This document shows, piece by piece, positions 23,567-35,857 of a stretch of DNA of 64,000 nucleotides (position 1 is its first letter; every line of letters begins with the position of its first letter). The notes below the pieces were generated by a model. It saw nothing but the letters and a program-made list of their open reading frames with translations. It ran no database searches and was not told where the DNA came from. The position numbers and the translations under genes were made by a program. This DNA is from Arabidopsis thaliana (Eukaryota; Streptophyta; Magnoliopsida; Brassicales; Brassicaceae), in assembly GCF_000001735.4 (NCBI RefSeq), contig NC_003070.9:4278001-4342000 (forward strand), read 5' to 3'.

Positions 23567-25585
23567 GTGGTTGTCTAGTAGGAAAAAGGTAATTTTGGCG
23601 GTTAGACCATATATGCATGGATTCTGATTTCACATATGGCTCGATATCGTGTTAGTAATATTGGTGTAGAAGATGATGTTTCAGGACGTGACGTTCCCCC
23701 GCTATCTAAAAAAAAGGGTTAGGTTCCACCGCTCGATCGTGGTAGTGCCGTAGTGCGGGTTCTACATCAATTAACCATACCAAATTGTGGATTCCTATTT
23801 GTCAGTTAATTGGCTTGTTATATCGAAAAGCTCGAAAGATTTGTAGTGCAATTACTATGTTAGTTTGAAATTCGTTTGTTTTCTTTGATAACCAGCTGTT
23901 GATTTATATTGTAAATATAAAGATTGGTTTCGGACAAATCTTTATACTTGATTTGATGCGATAGTGGTCCACTGCAGATTTGTCTCCCTACGTGTTTTTA
24001 ATGATAACCCTTCCCTCTTTGGTATGTTTACTCACACTCACACAATGATTAACCATTCTTTTAATTTTAATTAACTCCCATTAATGGCTGTTTGTTTTGA
24101 GCATTAGACATTATAATACACTCTCTTTACAGAAGAAATACTTTTCTTTTCTTTTTAATGCTTGTTAACTACACTTTATTCGTTATAGGTTTCTTACAAA
24201 TCGTTTGGTACTGTCTAATGTCATCATTCGAACTCATAGCTAGTAAAGGCTAGTAGTGTGACACAGAGTCACAGAGAGCACAGCAACAATTGTTGGAGTC
24301 TTGTTGTGTATAGTTGTGATTTTGTATTGTTAAGATCTTTATATTTTTTCCTATTATTTATGAAAAAACTATATAATAACAGTTTCCTTCGTCAATGGGT
24401 AAAGACTGAATCGAACCTAAGAGTGACTGGACAGCTATCCATGTGGAGAACACTGGACTAAAGTCTCTCATGTTTTAAATTTTAAATATGTGGTTAATCA
24501 ATTTCTATCTTCTAATTCACTATTAAAACATATATTAGGAAAGTGCATTCTACAAAGTTTTGATCAATCGTGGTCTGCTACATCATATTTTTGATCAGTT
24601 TTCATTATTTCTTTATTTTAACATTTCTGCAATCAATTATGAATTTTTAGATCTTTACCTGAAATATTTGTTTTATAACACTCATTGACAACTTGTTCAA
24701 AAAAATTTAGAAACACATTTTGCCGACAAAGTAAAAATATATAGCTACATTAGTAACATGGACTTTGGACATATACACCCAGTTTCTTTCATGCTTTAAT
24801 TTTTAAAAATAAATAAAAATCAAAAAATATATATAGATTTATTTTTTTCTTGAAAGACAAAAAAAGACAATGCTCCTACATTTGAACTTCTAGTTTCTTA
24901 AAAGAACTTAAGTCTATTTGTTTGGATTAGTGTGTGTATGTGTTATATAAAATATAAATCTTTGATAAAAATATTTTCCATAATAATGATAAAAGCTCTG
25001 ATTTGTTTTTCCATCACTTATATCTAAAAAAATGATTCTCACCGATGTGAAATGAAAAAATATATATTTATTTGTATATTGACAACAAAAATTGATCCGA
25101 TTTCAATCTTTATAGTTTCGAGATCAAGATAAAAACACCAAAAATGTGTCTTTTATTCAGTTTTTCCTTTAACCGGCTTATGGATTTTTTTTAGGGTGTC
25201 TTTATGGGAAAAAGCTGCCGTCAATTGAGAAAAATTATTTTACGAACTATTGTGTGTTTGTTAGTGGGGTACATTGATGAATAATAAGTCCTACAACGTA
25301 AAAGCAAAAAAAACATCAAACATAAACACTACTATTTTTTCCCATTTGCAATTTACAGTTACATATTTATACTTATTGTCTATATAATTGCAAATCCAAT
25401 ACTAATTAAAAAAAAGAAGTGTGAAAAATAAGATTTATAAGCAACAAATACAAAAAAAATATCGGTGCTAAAAAATCAGAGAGAAACAAGAACCGGATCG
25501 GTTTGTTTCCAAATGTTACAGAAGAAGAAGAAGAAGCTGGCAAGCGCGGGAAACTTACTTACCGTTAAGAGAAGAAGATAACTGC

Positions 25586-27666
25586 TTATTCTTCTTTACG
25601 CGGTTTTGGTCTTGAAGGTTTTGCAGGCACAACGTAACTGAGGAGAATCAATCCAACAGGTATGATTGTTCCAATGTAATATACGCTTCCGTAGGCGGTA
25701 AGTGTTTCGTGCAAGCTTAACACCTGAGACATTGTGATTGAAAACAAGGTTAAAAAAGGCGTTAAGAGTGATTCGATCAATGAGACAAGAGATAAAAGAG
25801 TTGGTAATTACCATGAAACCGACGGCTGAGTAGTTGAGAACCAAAACAGTGTAAAGGAAGTTGATGAAGACCATTATATTTCTCAGCATTGCCATTTTCG
25901 GACTGATCGCTTGTTGCCACCGGTAAATAACTGCAAAGAAAAGAGATTTAGATCAACAAGAAGATAGCTAGATGCCATTACCAAAAGAGTGGAACCGGGT
26001 GAATTGTATTTACCCCGTGAGCCTGCGATCATCAAAGCTGACTGAACAAAGAACATCATATATCCAGGATACAGTCCCTGCAAATTGCATTAGAGGTAGA
26101 AGAAAAGATCAGAATAGAAATACAAATGTATGTTCCTCCATCATTGGAAGTAATTGAAAACATGAAAAAAAAAAATAGAGAACTCACATGCCAAACCGCG
26201 CTGACGGTTTGTGTAGCTAGTAACTGGAAGAAACCCGCTTTCTTTCCGTTCTGCACAAGTCTCTCATACACATCTGCATTTTTAAACATCATGAATAAGT
26301 TCACAGATGAACCGAAATTTCTGCTTTATAGGATTCATTAGTATCAGAAGACTACTTACAGTGACGGAGCCACGTGCTGACTTGTATGTTCCACACAAGT
26401 GGAATCTGAACCGCGCTCTTAGCTAGTTCAACACCGAGAATATCTACGTTCTTGGCACGGTCCCATTTGGGCTTTGGTGAAGCATCATCAGTCCAACCAC
26501 TGAAACCCAAACCAGAGATGATAATAGAAGCCTCTGAAATTGACCAGATGAAGTAATACTTCCAACGAGCCGTGAATCCAGCCATGTATTGGTAACTAAA
26601 TTTTCTCAAGAATCCCCATTCTTGATACACTGGTTCTGTGAACCGAGTTAACGGATATTGAGGCACTAAATAGAGATACAGAGCCATGCAAATCGCAGCT
26701 TGCAAAATAGCTCGGATTGTAGCTCCATAAGGCGATGGCTTCTTTCTTTTCTCAGTAGTATCCCAAATCTAGAAAGCACAAAGTTTACATATTCACAATC
26801 TAGTCTATTAAAACTTCAGAGATTCTTGATAATGATAAAAGCTCTCAAGAAGAAGAAGAAGAAGCTTACCCCTTTCCCTTCGGTCCATTCAAGATAATCT
26901 TTCATTTCATAAACAGGACCAGCAAAATGGCTACCACAACAAAGGCAGTAACCAAAGTACTCAATCAAAGACGGCATCTGAATCAATCTGTTTTTCTTCT
27001 GAGCTTCACGTAGACCTTCCTCCTTCAACATCCCATCATTGTAATTCATTGAACATGAGATGACTTTCAGCGTCAACACCATTAACGCTCCTAACACATG
27101 AACAACAAGAAGGGCAAGTTAAGAAGCTAATCACAATTACTACACATGAACAACAAAGAGCATCCAAATCAAAAGGAAGCAACTTTCAGATGAGGAAGGT
27201 AAGAGTTACCAGTAGAATCGATTCCTCCTTCTTTCCACGCATCACCACTCATATAAAACACATGACTACACACACAAATCACGAATTTGCACCATAACTA
27301 AATCAGGGTCAATCAGAAGGAAGACGATTTCTGCACTAATTCATAGCATAAAGGGTTCAGAATTTAGTACCAGCCAATAAGATAAGCGAAACCGAGGAAG
27401 AAAGTGATGATTCCACACTTGGGTCTATAAATCGCCATTGAAGCATATCCGATCGTCATCGGAACAAGGAAGTGAAGGTTGGAGGAGAAGCCAAAGGAGA
27501 GGTAAGAGAGGAAAGCACCTGAAGCAGCGGCATACAAGTGTTTACCGAGTCTACTCGGGACGATTCGACAAGCGAATGAAACAGGGATCGTGGCAACGAA
27601 ACAGAGGAGGAATCGGAGTACGGCTACCGAAACTCCGATTGAACCAGCCATTGAACTCATATCCAT
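25586..27666 (-). CDS. LPLAT1: MBOAT lysophospholipid acyltransferase 1
   Basis: Eight exons (about 27666-27371, 27265-27210, 27093-26870, 26768-26361, 26275-26189, 26078-26014, 25932-25812, 25723-25586) join to roughly 462 codons. The protein is strongly hydrophobic with some eight to eleven membrane helices. It carries the MBOAT features: the conserved Asn region (PLVWNIQVSTWL) and the catalytic His in VSAVWH, at the end of exon 5, followed by GLYPGYM in exon 6. The C-terminus is basic (AKPSRPKPRKEE). It transfers acyl groups from acyl-CoA to lysophosphatidylcholine and related lysolipids in the ER, the acyl-editing (Lands) cycle that feeds seed-oil desaturation. Corresponds to AT1G12640 (also LPCAT1). 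It shares an upstream region of 516 bp with RRP36. Confidence 0.95.
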
Positions 27667-28182
27667 GGTGTCGAAAACCCGTTTTTTTTAACTCGGAATG
27701 AGTCACAACGACCGAGTTGCTCCGGGAAGCTTTCTTCTGATCTCGCCGAATCTATAGATCGGTCGTGTCGTGTCGTGTGGTTGTTGGTGTCGTGTCGTGT
27801 GGTTGTTGGCTTTCTTTGTTAACGAAAGGTATCATGTAATAAACCGGTCGGTACAGTATTTTAAAACCAACTGAAATTGCAAAACCAACGGTTTAAATTA
27901 AATACCCTAATTTCCTCTTTTTTTCTGGTCTTACGATCTCTTTACTTCTCGTGAGTTCTCTCGTTTCTTCGCCGTTCGTTGTCCTCTTTAGCCGTCGTTA
28001 CTTGATTCTACAGATTTTCTCTGTTCAAGTAAGTTTATGGTTGTGGTACTCTTACTCTGTTTTAGGTTTTTGTTTCTCGATTGTGCCATGCTTAAATTTT
28101 GATTTCTGTATGTAACTCTGTTTATGTTGGGAAATTTGCATCTTAAAGGTGTGATCTTTATTGATTAGGTTCACGTGTCGAC
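27667..28182. promoter_or_regulatory. Shared divergent promoter of LPLAT1 and RRP36
   Basis: The two ATGs are only 516 bp apart and point away from each other. A 22-bp unit (TGTCGTGTCGTGTGGTTGTT plus GG) is perfectly tandemly duplicated at 27766-27787 and 27788-27809. An apparent intron (GTAAGT at about 28028, AG at about 28167) lies in the RRP36 5' leader. No clear TATA box is seen, as is common for housekeeping genes. Confidence 0.5.
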
Positions 28183-29673
28183 ATGAAAGGAGCTGGTAAG
28201 TTTGAAGGGAGCTCAAGTAAGATAGTTTTTGAGGATAGTGAAGAAGATGAAGATCTCTCGTGTTCATCTGTGTCTTCTTCAGATGAGGTTAGTAGCTTTA
28301 GAATAGGTATGGAACTTAAATACATTATTATTGTTTGTTGAAGCATCTGTTTTTGAATGTGGAATTAGGAAGAAGAAACAGAAAAAGAGTTAACCTTTGA
28401 GGAGATTCATAAATTACGAGCTGATGGGTCTAAAGCTGTTCCATGGAAACCAAATCAAGTGAAGAAAACAGGTCGTGCTCGTGCTAACAAAAACAGGTAT
28501 ACACAACATTGTTTTCTCTGGTTCTTGGTTTTTGTCTTTCTTTCAGTTGTTGGTTACTTTGTTAATCTTTGGTGTTTCTATTTGTGATGAAAACAGACCA
28601 ATGGAAGTGAGTTCTAAGAAACCTGTGAGTCGTTATAGAGAGGTGGTTCACGTTCCAAAGAAGGTAATAAGTCTTAGCATTGAGAACATTTTGAATCTCT
28701 TATTTCTTCTTCCCAAGTTTTTTTATTTTGGAGTTGTTAATAGAGTTTGTTTGTTTGATTCAGGAGGTTCGTGATCCTCGCTTTAACCAATTGGGTGGAA
28801 CACTTGACGTCGAGGGGTATAAACATCTTTGTCTTGTGAACTTGAAATTACTTATAATGCACTCATTGTTCTTGTTTCAGTGAACGTAAGTTTTGTATCT
28901 TCTGTAGGTTCAGGAAGCGATATAATTTCTTTTTTGAGGACAAACTTCCTGTGGAAAGAGAGGTATTATTTATTAAATGCTGAAAACGATATGGTTCCGA
29001 TTTGTCACGAAGCTTTTTGTTTGATTTTCTGGGGTTCCTAAAACAGGAATTGAAAAAGAAGTTAAAGAAAACAAAGAATCCAGAAGAAATCGACGAATTG
29101 AAGAACCAGTTAACTTACGTTGTGAGTGATCCTTTCTTTACCTCTCCTGTTGTAACTCTCTGATCATTAGTTTGTTTACTCACCTTTAAATCTGTTATTT
29201 GTATATATATCAGGAGAAAATGTTGAAGTATGAGCCATCAACACAGAACAAAGGAGCAGCAATACTAACAGAACACAAAAAGAAAGAACGAGAAGCCGCA
29301 AAAGAAGGAAAAAGGCCTTACTATCTCAAAAAATGTATGTCTCCTGAGTCTTTTACTCAAAAGTCCCAAGTTTAGGTTGAACATTACAGTTTTGCGTTTC
29401 TCTTTGCCTACAATTTACTGAATCCTTTTCTCTTTTCTTATGCAGCGGAAATCCGAAAGCAAACACTCATCGAAAAGTACAACAGTCTCAAGGTATGTAA
29501 ATCAGTTTTGACTACCAAAGTTTTAAATGTTTGTATGGAAACAGAATCACTGAATCAGTTCTTTTTGTACAATCCAGGAATCTGGGAAGCTTACATCGTA
29601 TCTTGACAAACGGAGGAAGAAGAATGCAACAAAGGATCATAGGTTCATGCCCTATCGTCGAGCAGAGGAATAG
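28183..29673 (+). CDS. rRNA biogenesis protein RRP36 homologue
   Basis: About nine short exons from ATG 28183 to TAG 29673 give a basic protein of some 250 residues. It starts with an acidic Ser/Glu stretch (IVFEDSEEDEDLS), then KKPVSRYREVVHVPKK and EVRDPRFNQLGGTLD, the core RRP36 signature. RKRYNFFFEDKLP, a Lys-rich coiled stretch (ELKKKLKKTKNPEEIDELKNQ) and a C-terminal basic tail (YLDKRRKKNATKDHRFMPYRR) follow. In yeast, Rrp36 works in the nucleolar small-subunit processome in early 35S pre-rRNA cleavage. The same role is inferred here. Corresponds to AT1G12650. The DNA just 3' of this gene is partly repeated near 32160, where it was carried along with the thionin-like genes. Confidence 0.92.
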
Positions 29674-30942
29674 AGATAAGCAGTTTTGCTTTAAGACCTG
29701 TCTCTTACCTTGGTCCATGACAAATTTTGTGGCGGTCTTTGTGATACTGATCTAAAATTCATGTTTGAGGTTTGAAAGCCAAATGCAGCTTTACATTTTG
29801 TTTTTGCAATTGAAAGCCAAATCGAATACAAAGGCTGCTTAGTTTGCTGTTGGTTCTGTGAAGACATGAGAGACTCTAGACCTTTCAGAGGGTTCAAATC
29901 TACATTACTTTTCTTATGTTACTTACAACTGTTTAATGTTTTTAAGCATTTAGTGTTTCATAATTCATACTGTTGGTTCTTTTCAAGATTGAATGAAAAA
30001 TATCCGGAATCCAAAAAAAGGTCTCTAGTTTCGATATATATCGTAATATTACTAACTAATTTATGTTAAGAAATATCCGGAATCTAAAATAAGATTTTTT
30101 CTAGTAATTAATTCGATTTTTCAATAACCTTTTTATCAGCTACATTTCACCATTTTTAATGTAGTGTGTTTGAACATAGACGCAAATATCAAAAAGGAAA
30201 TAAAGCACATTCATGTACGTAAGCAAGCAATTTATGTGTACACACATACACATGTTAGACATACGTTAAAATAAATGGTAACGTATATTTTATCATCATA
30301 ATTAGACAGATCTACAAATCCTAAACGAAACTCATCTAGAATTTATTTCTCACTATGTCATCATCACACAAATACTACAGCCTGGTTTGTTTTTCAAAAT
30401 TTTAGGTTGATTTTTTTTTTTTAATTGAAGTTTTAGATTGAAAATTTATTCAAAATAAACATTAATACTTTGAGTCATATATAGTTAAATACTAGTATAT
30501 ATTTTATTGATGAATGTCATTTAGATATATTACTATTTTAACATGCATGAATGTCTATGTTTACACATATGACATATCTAATTCACTTAAAGTCAGGTAC
30601 ATTCATGTATGTACAGTGACGAAGTACAAACAAATATGTACATGCTAGGTTAATGCGCGATTTTGTGCCATAAACATAGTAACATACAATAAAAAAAATC
30701 TCTTAATATATTTTGTATTTGTTTTTTAAATATGGAATCTCTAGATTCTAAATGAATTGAATTAGATTTAATTACCAACTTATGCATTGTATGAAAATGT
30801 TAACTATAACACAAAGTTACACAATCCCATATAAATAAACCTTAGTTACACAAACAAGCAATCACAATTAACAAACACTTTCCATCAACATTTCTAATAT
30901 TCTCTGCCCAAAAAAAAACTCTCTTTGTACCTTCAAAAAAAA
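29674..30942. other. RRP36 3' region and promoter of thionin-like gene 1
   Basis: No gene is seen in this 1.27-kb AT-rich gap. A stretch at about 29810-30130 is similar to 32163-32340, and 30180-30260 is similar to 32600-32700. A stretch at about 30400-30600 resembles 35330-35530. A TATAAATA box about 110 bases before ATG 30943 is followed by an ACACAAACAAGCAATCA-type leader that recurs before the other copies of the array. Confidence 0.55.
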
Positions 30943-31558
30943 ATGGAGGACAAAAGAGTGGCCATGTTAGTGGTGATGATGTTGGTGATGGGGAACATGT
31001 TAATTGAGGCAGAGGCTGTTATGTCTTTTAAATTATGTTACGGAGGTTGTCTTGTGGCGTGTGCTCTAATAGCGCCTCCGATTAAAAAACTTTTTTGTCC
31101 TTTTTTGTGTATCAAGGATTGTAAACGTCGACCTATGCTTTCTTTTGAGGCAAATCTAAATGAAATTGACCAAACTGGTTCTTACTGCGAACTCGGATGT
31201 GCTACCGATCGTTGTGTTTCATCCTCCTCAATTGATGATAAGGGTAAGTTTGTTGTTTTTGTTTTTTTTTCTCCAAGTTCTTGTATCAATAACGTTCATA
31301 TATATATACAATTTAATCTTGTGGGTCTAAGGATATTATGTAAATTTCTCTGGAGTAAGAATGATGATTTTGTTTTGGGTGTAATTCTGCTATTAGTAAG
31401 AATGTTTGATGGTTTTTAAGCATTCAAATAATTTTATTGTGTGGATTCTAATTAATTTTCTTAGATTTGGTTGTTTGTTTTATATATGGGCAGATCATGT
31501 GGAGAAAGTTTCATTATGCGTGGATTCATGCTCAGAAGAGTGCTCCCACAAGAACTAA
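30943..31558 (+). CDS. Thionin-like secreted peptide, array copy 1
   Basis: Two exons (30943-31243 and 31494-31558) encode 121 residues. A signal peptide (VAMLVVMMLVMGNMLIEAEA) is followed by a Cys-rich mature part with the pattern CYGGC, FCPFLCIKDC, YCELGCATDRC, and in exon 2 CVDSCSEEC. This is the Arabidopsis thionin-like family, secreted disulfide-bonded peptides. Classical thionins are membrane-active defence peptides, but activity of this subfamily is not established. The intron lies at the same place and phase in all complete copies. First of seven copies in direct tandem. It probably corresponds to AT1G12660. Confidence 0.85.
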
Positions 31559-32968
31559 AATCGCTATTGATTTTAGTCTATGAAAATTAATCTCTAATTA
31601 GAAGATAGTGTCGTAGTTTGTATCGATTAAATATTCTCCACTGAGAATTTATTTCCTGAGTTGATATGCTTTGTGTTACGAGCAAGCCAATTGCAAATAT
31701 ATAGGTATCGAGGCATCCATCTGAAATAAAGAGACTTTCATTAATAAAGAAAAGGAATTGTTTCATAATAATATTGTGCAGACTCACCAACGTATTTAAT
31801 TTAAGGTATGCATCTTGAATCTTATTCGATGAATCTCATTCCTATCCGTAACAAAATTTACAATTTTGATCATTCAAAAATAAATAAGTTTGAAAATTTA
31901 ACCAAAATAATGTGTTAAACAGTTAAAAATACATCATGTGCATGTTTATTTGCCAAATGATTCAAAATTGAACCAACGCACACATTCTTACGCTTCGAAA
32001 CCGAATGGTCACATGTGATCGTGATCGATGGAGACATTACGTATGTACGTAACCCTAATCAGATCAAAACTGATCAAAAATATCTTGTTTTACGAATATC
32101 TGTCTAGTTAGCTAAAAAAAACGTTGATATATCTTTCTAAGGTTTGGTTACCTTCTTATTTTCTCTTGAAAGCCATAATCCAGTACAAATGCTACTTAGT
32201 TTGCTCTTGGTTCTCTTAAGACATGAGAGACTCTAGCCCTTTCAGATGGTTCAGTTCTACTTTACTATTCGTATGTGTTACTTCATTTGTTCAATTTTTT
32301 GAATGCTAAAATATCCTGAATCCAAAATAAGATCACCTATATATGTTGCAATATATCATAATATTTATTTAATAATGTTAAGAACTAACTTTGTTTTTAT
32401 ATGCCAAGATTACTCGAAAAATATTCAAAGATCAAACAAACTTGTTCATTTATTCTGTTTAATTTTGTACTTCACTCGATGCAGAAAAAAAATATTGTTT
32501 GATTTCTTTTCTTCCAATTATTCTAATTAATACAACGATCTTATATGAATATATGATGCCATGTTGATCATTTCACCATTTTTAATATGGAGTGCTTGAA
32601 CATAGATACATATCAAAAAGAAACTAAAGCAAATTCATGTACGTAAGCAAATATATACAAACAGTCTGCACATACATAAACATATATGTTAACGTATATT
32701 TTGTCATCATAACTAAACAGATCTCCAAATCCCAAACGAAAGGAATCTAGAAATATTAATTTCCCACTATGTCATCATTACACAAGCACTACAGCCTGAT
32801 TTGTGGATGAATCTGGAAATGTTAACTAATATATAAACTTACACAGTCTCTATTTTAACAAGACATGATAACCCAAGCAACATTCACAGCTTACAAAAAA
32901 ACACTTTCATAAAAAAAAAAGCATATCATCTAGAGAGAAAAAAATGGAGAGCAAAAGAGTGACATGCA
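31559..32968. other. Spacer between thionin-like copies 1 and 2
   Basis: A 1.4-kb AT-rich spacer. From about 32160 it repeats the RRP36 3' flank (29810 onward) and then the upstream region of copy 1. No other gene is seen. Confidence 0.5.
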
Positions 32969-33457
32969 ATGTTGGTGGCAGTAATGATAGTGATGGTGAT
33001 AGGGAACCTTCTGGCTCAGACAGCGGCTCAAAAAATCCCATTTAAAGAATGTTATCCAGCTTGTCTTGTGGAGTGTAAAGCTGGTTCAAAGTTTCCAAAG
33101 TATCTTAAGTGTCCATTTACGTGTACCAAAGAATGTCTTCAACAACCTTCTCCACCATCTGTTTCTTCAAACAATATCGATGAATCTGATTATTTCTGCA
33201 AACTCGGATGTGCAACTTATCATTGTGTTTCTCTTTCTTCCATCCAAAATCCGAGTAAGTTTATACTTCTTCTAAACAATTTTTACATTGTAAATCTTAC
33301 CCATAACGGTGTTTACAAATCGATGACCATATATATATAGTTGAAATGAGATTGTAACGTTAAATGGTTTTGGTTGGTGTTTGTGTTATGGACAGATGTG
33401 GAAAGAGTATCAGCATGTGTGGATTCATGCTCAAACAAGTGTACCAAGAAAAACTAG
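32969..33457 (+). CDS. Thionin-like secreted peptide, array copy 2
   Basis: Exons 32969-33254 and 33396-33457 encode 115 residues. The signal peptide is MLVAVMIVMVIGNLLAQTAA, then CYPACLVEC, CPFTCTKEC, FCKLGCATYHC and, in exon 2, CVDSCSNKC. The start is taken at 32969. An ATG at 32944, at the position used by the other copies, is in a different frame, so the signal peptide begins a few residues later than in the neighbours. The cysteine pattern is complete. It probably corresponds to AT1G12663. Confidence 0.78.
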
Positions 33458-34397
33458 AAGCGTTGGTACTAGGAGAATTCATGTGTGAAAAAAGGATCTG
33501 AAGACTGGGCCAAAAGCCCATTCATAATTTGGGTTAACTATTGAAATTTAATTACTAAAACAAACTAATGAATTATAGTACTTTCCTTTTTTTTTTGTAA
33601 CTGTGTATCCTTTGGGCTTAAAGCCCATTCCCAGTTTGGGTTGATTAATAATATTTTATTATATAAAAAAAGATATGAACAAGTTTGTATAATTCAGTTT
33701 TTAAATAACGAATTTTTTTTTGGCCGACAAAAAATAACGAATTTTTTATTCAATATATTTTGCTACAAGAAATCAATTGATATAAAAGGAAAACAAAGCT
33801 GAGTTAAAAAAAAATCAAAGGAAAACAAAAGCTAAAATGAAGGAGATAATACTATTTACAATTGAGGAAATAAAAAAAAGATGCACGTATATAATCTAAT
33901 GATACAGAGTCACAGAGAGTATTATAATACTCAAGTAATCTGTATAAAATATTCTACCAATAAATAAAAAATTTAGAATGAAAGAAGAATAATATAATAA
34001 AGTAGTTATGTAAATTTAGCAAATTATATTATGAATTTAGTAAAACAAAATCTATTTTTATTAGGAGAATGGATTTTATATCTTTAAACAAAATTGTTTA
34101 TTGAATTTATGGAAATGAAAACACTAAAAAAGAATATGATATTAGTGTTTGATTTCATAAAATAATAGTATAGAGAACTCCAGATTGTAAATGAATGGAA
34201 TTAAATAATTACCCACCATGGCTTTGTAACACAAAAGTTATAGCTTAATATCTTATTGATTGTGAATATGTTAACTAATATAGAAATTTGCATTATCCCT
34301 ATATAAACAAGCCATGTTAACACAACCAACTTCACAATTAACAAACAATTACATCTACAAATATAAAATCTTTTCTTCTTTCTCCCTAAAAAAAAGA
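33458..34397. other. Spacer between thionin-like copies 2 and 3
   Basis: An AT-rich spacer with no gene. GGGCCAAAAGCCCATTC-type sequence near 33506 recurs in altered form near 33615 (GGGCTTAAAGCCCATTC), each followed by GTTTGGGTT-like DNA. A repeat-flanked micro-insertion lies at 33703-33747. A TATATAAAC box about 100 bases before 34398 fits the promoter of copy 3. Confidence 0.45.
33703..33747 (+). repeat. Micro-insertion GGCCGAC flanked by 16-bp direct repeats
   Basis: AAATAACGAATTTTTT is present at 33703-33718 and 33732-33747. Only TTTGGCCGACAAA lies between. The GCCGAC next to A residues matches the insertion at 62541-62587 in the reverse orientation. Confidence 0.5.
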
Positions 34398-34823
34398 ATG
34401 GAGGGTAAAAGCCTAGTTGCGATTTTGGTGACAATGATGGTGATAGGAAACCTTCTTCCTCAAACAGAGGCTCAAAAGATACCTTTTATGCAATGTTTTC
34501 CAGCTTGTATGATAGTGTGTAAGAGTGAGTCAAAGTTTCCAAAGTTTCTTACTTGTCCAATAACATGTCTCAAAACATGTCTTCATCCTCCGTCTCCGCC
34601 TCCTTCCCCGCCCCCGTCTCCTTCTCCTTCTCCTTCTCCTTCTCCTTCTCCTTGTGAGAACAATTGAAAATCCAAGTAAGTTTTCACTTTTCGTGTATAT
34701 ATATGTAAATTTGACATTTAATCAAGTGTTGTCTTTGTGGTTTTTGTTGTGTTGTGGACAGATGTGGAGAAAGCCGCAGCTTGTGTTGATATATGTTCGA
34801 ACAAGTGTTTCAACAAGAACTAG
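34398..34823 (+). CDS. Thionin-like peptide with proline-rich insert, array copy 3
   Basis: A signal peptide (LVAILVTMMVIGNLLPQTEA) is followed by CFPACMIVC and CPITCLKTC. A proline/serine repeat (PPSPPPSP, then SPSPSPSPSP) comes next, encoded by a CCTTCT microsatellite at about 34600-34653. If the GT of GTGAGA at 34654 serves as the 5' splice site and exon 2 starts at 34762, the frame stays open and ends in CVDICSNKCFNKN, giving 105 residues. Without splicing it ends at 34667 after CENN. The YCxLGCA block found in copies 1 and 2 is not present. Probably AT1G12665, but splicing is my inference. Confidence 0.6.
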
Positions 34824-35857
34824 CGACATTTTTTTTTTTTTTATCAAAGTAATGATTCAATAACCATATATGCACCAATAATATGTAACGAATGACCTTT
34901 CAAATTAAATAAGTATTATATACATTTTTATTTGATATTTTTTGCATTACAAACGAATTAATTCATAGAAAGGTCAACCCAATAGATAGCTAAATTACAC
35001 GATCCTTATAAAGTAATAGTATTTCAGACATGAATAAAAGTCACGTTATTTTAAAATAACATGCTTAAGTTTATATAATGTCGCAGTTTGGATCCCACAT
35101 ATGATCTTAAGAAAAATGAATTACAAAAATATAATGATGACACACAATTTAAGTGGTTGACTTCAATGAGAGACCTGCGTATAGTTTTTTTTTTGTTATT
35201 GCGGATTTTACTAAAATCAAAATTCGAGCGAAAATTAAGCATATATCGAAAATACCAATTTTTTACCGCATCTAACATACCAATAAATAGCTTTATAATG
35301 AAATGAAATGTGTTCAACTAGGTTTGTTTTCCAAAATTTTAAATTGATTTTTCGCTTCGATATGGTTTGGTTTCGAACTTAAAAGATAATTAAAAATAAA
35401 TCAAAATACTTTCATTCATATGTAGTTAAATAAGAAATAGTACTACATAAACTTTGATGAAATGCACTTACATATACAATATTACTATATGAACACACAT
35501 ATGACAAATCCATTCATGTATTTAAAATGAAGAAGTATGGAAAGAGATGTATACATATTAGGTTACTGTACGATTTTGTGTCATATATATATATATAATA
35601 GTAATATAATATAATATAACAATCTCTAGATTCTGAATTGAAAAACAGTCACTAGACTAGTAATGAATGGAATTAGATTTAATTACCAACCATTGTCACA
35701 GAAAAATCACAAATAATTGGCTGCTGATTATGAAGATGTTAACGATACCGACAAAGTAACATAATTCCATATAAATAGACCCTTGTTACACAAACAAACA
35801 ATCAAAATCATCAAACACTTTCAATCGCTTTTTTCTAATAATTTCTGTACCTTCAAA
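34824..35857. other. Spacer between thionin-like copies 3 and 4
   Basis: A 1-kb AT-rich spacer with no gene. The stretch at about 35330-35820 resembles the upstream region of copy 1 (30400-30890), including the TATAAATA box and the ACACAAACAAACAATCA leader, so copies 1 and 4 share promoter ancestry. Confidence 0.5.

Larger units (their letters stand above)
21476..25585. other. Gene-poor intergenic gap (4.1 kb)
   Basis: No protein gene is supported. The DNA is AT-rich with scattered (AT)n runs. A candidate MITE lies at 22504-22821 and a repeat-flanked poly(T) insertion at 23507-23566. A 67-codon frame at 24258-24461 has no recognisable motif. The last 150 bases are likely the 3' untranslated end of LPLAT1. 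Confidence 0.45.

Noticed and set aside
24258-24461. 67-codon frame as a small gene
   Set aside because: No signal peptide, motif or paralogue in the window; likely chance.
33506-33650. Paired GGGC...GCCCATTC strings as a transposon end
   Set aside because: Only two imperfect copies and no target duplication; AAGCCCA is a common plant promoter element.
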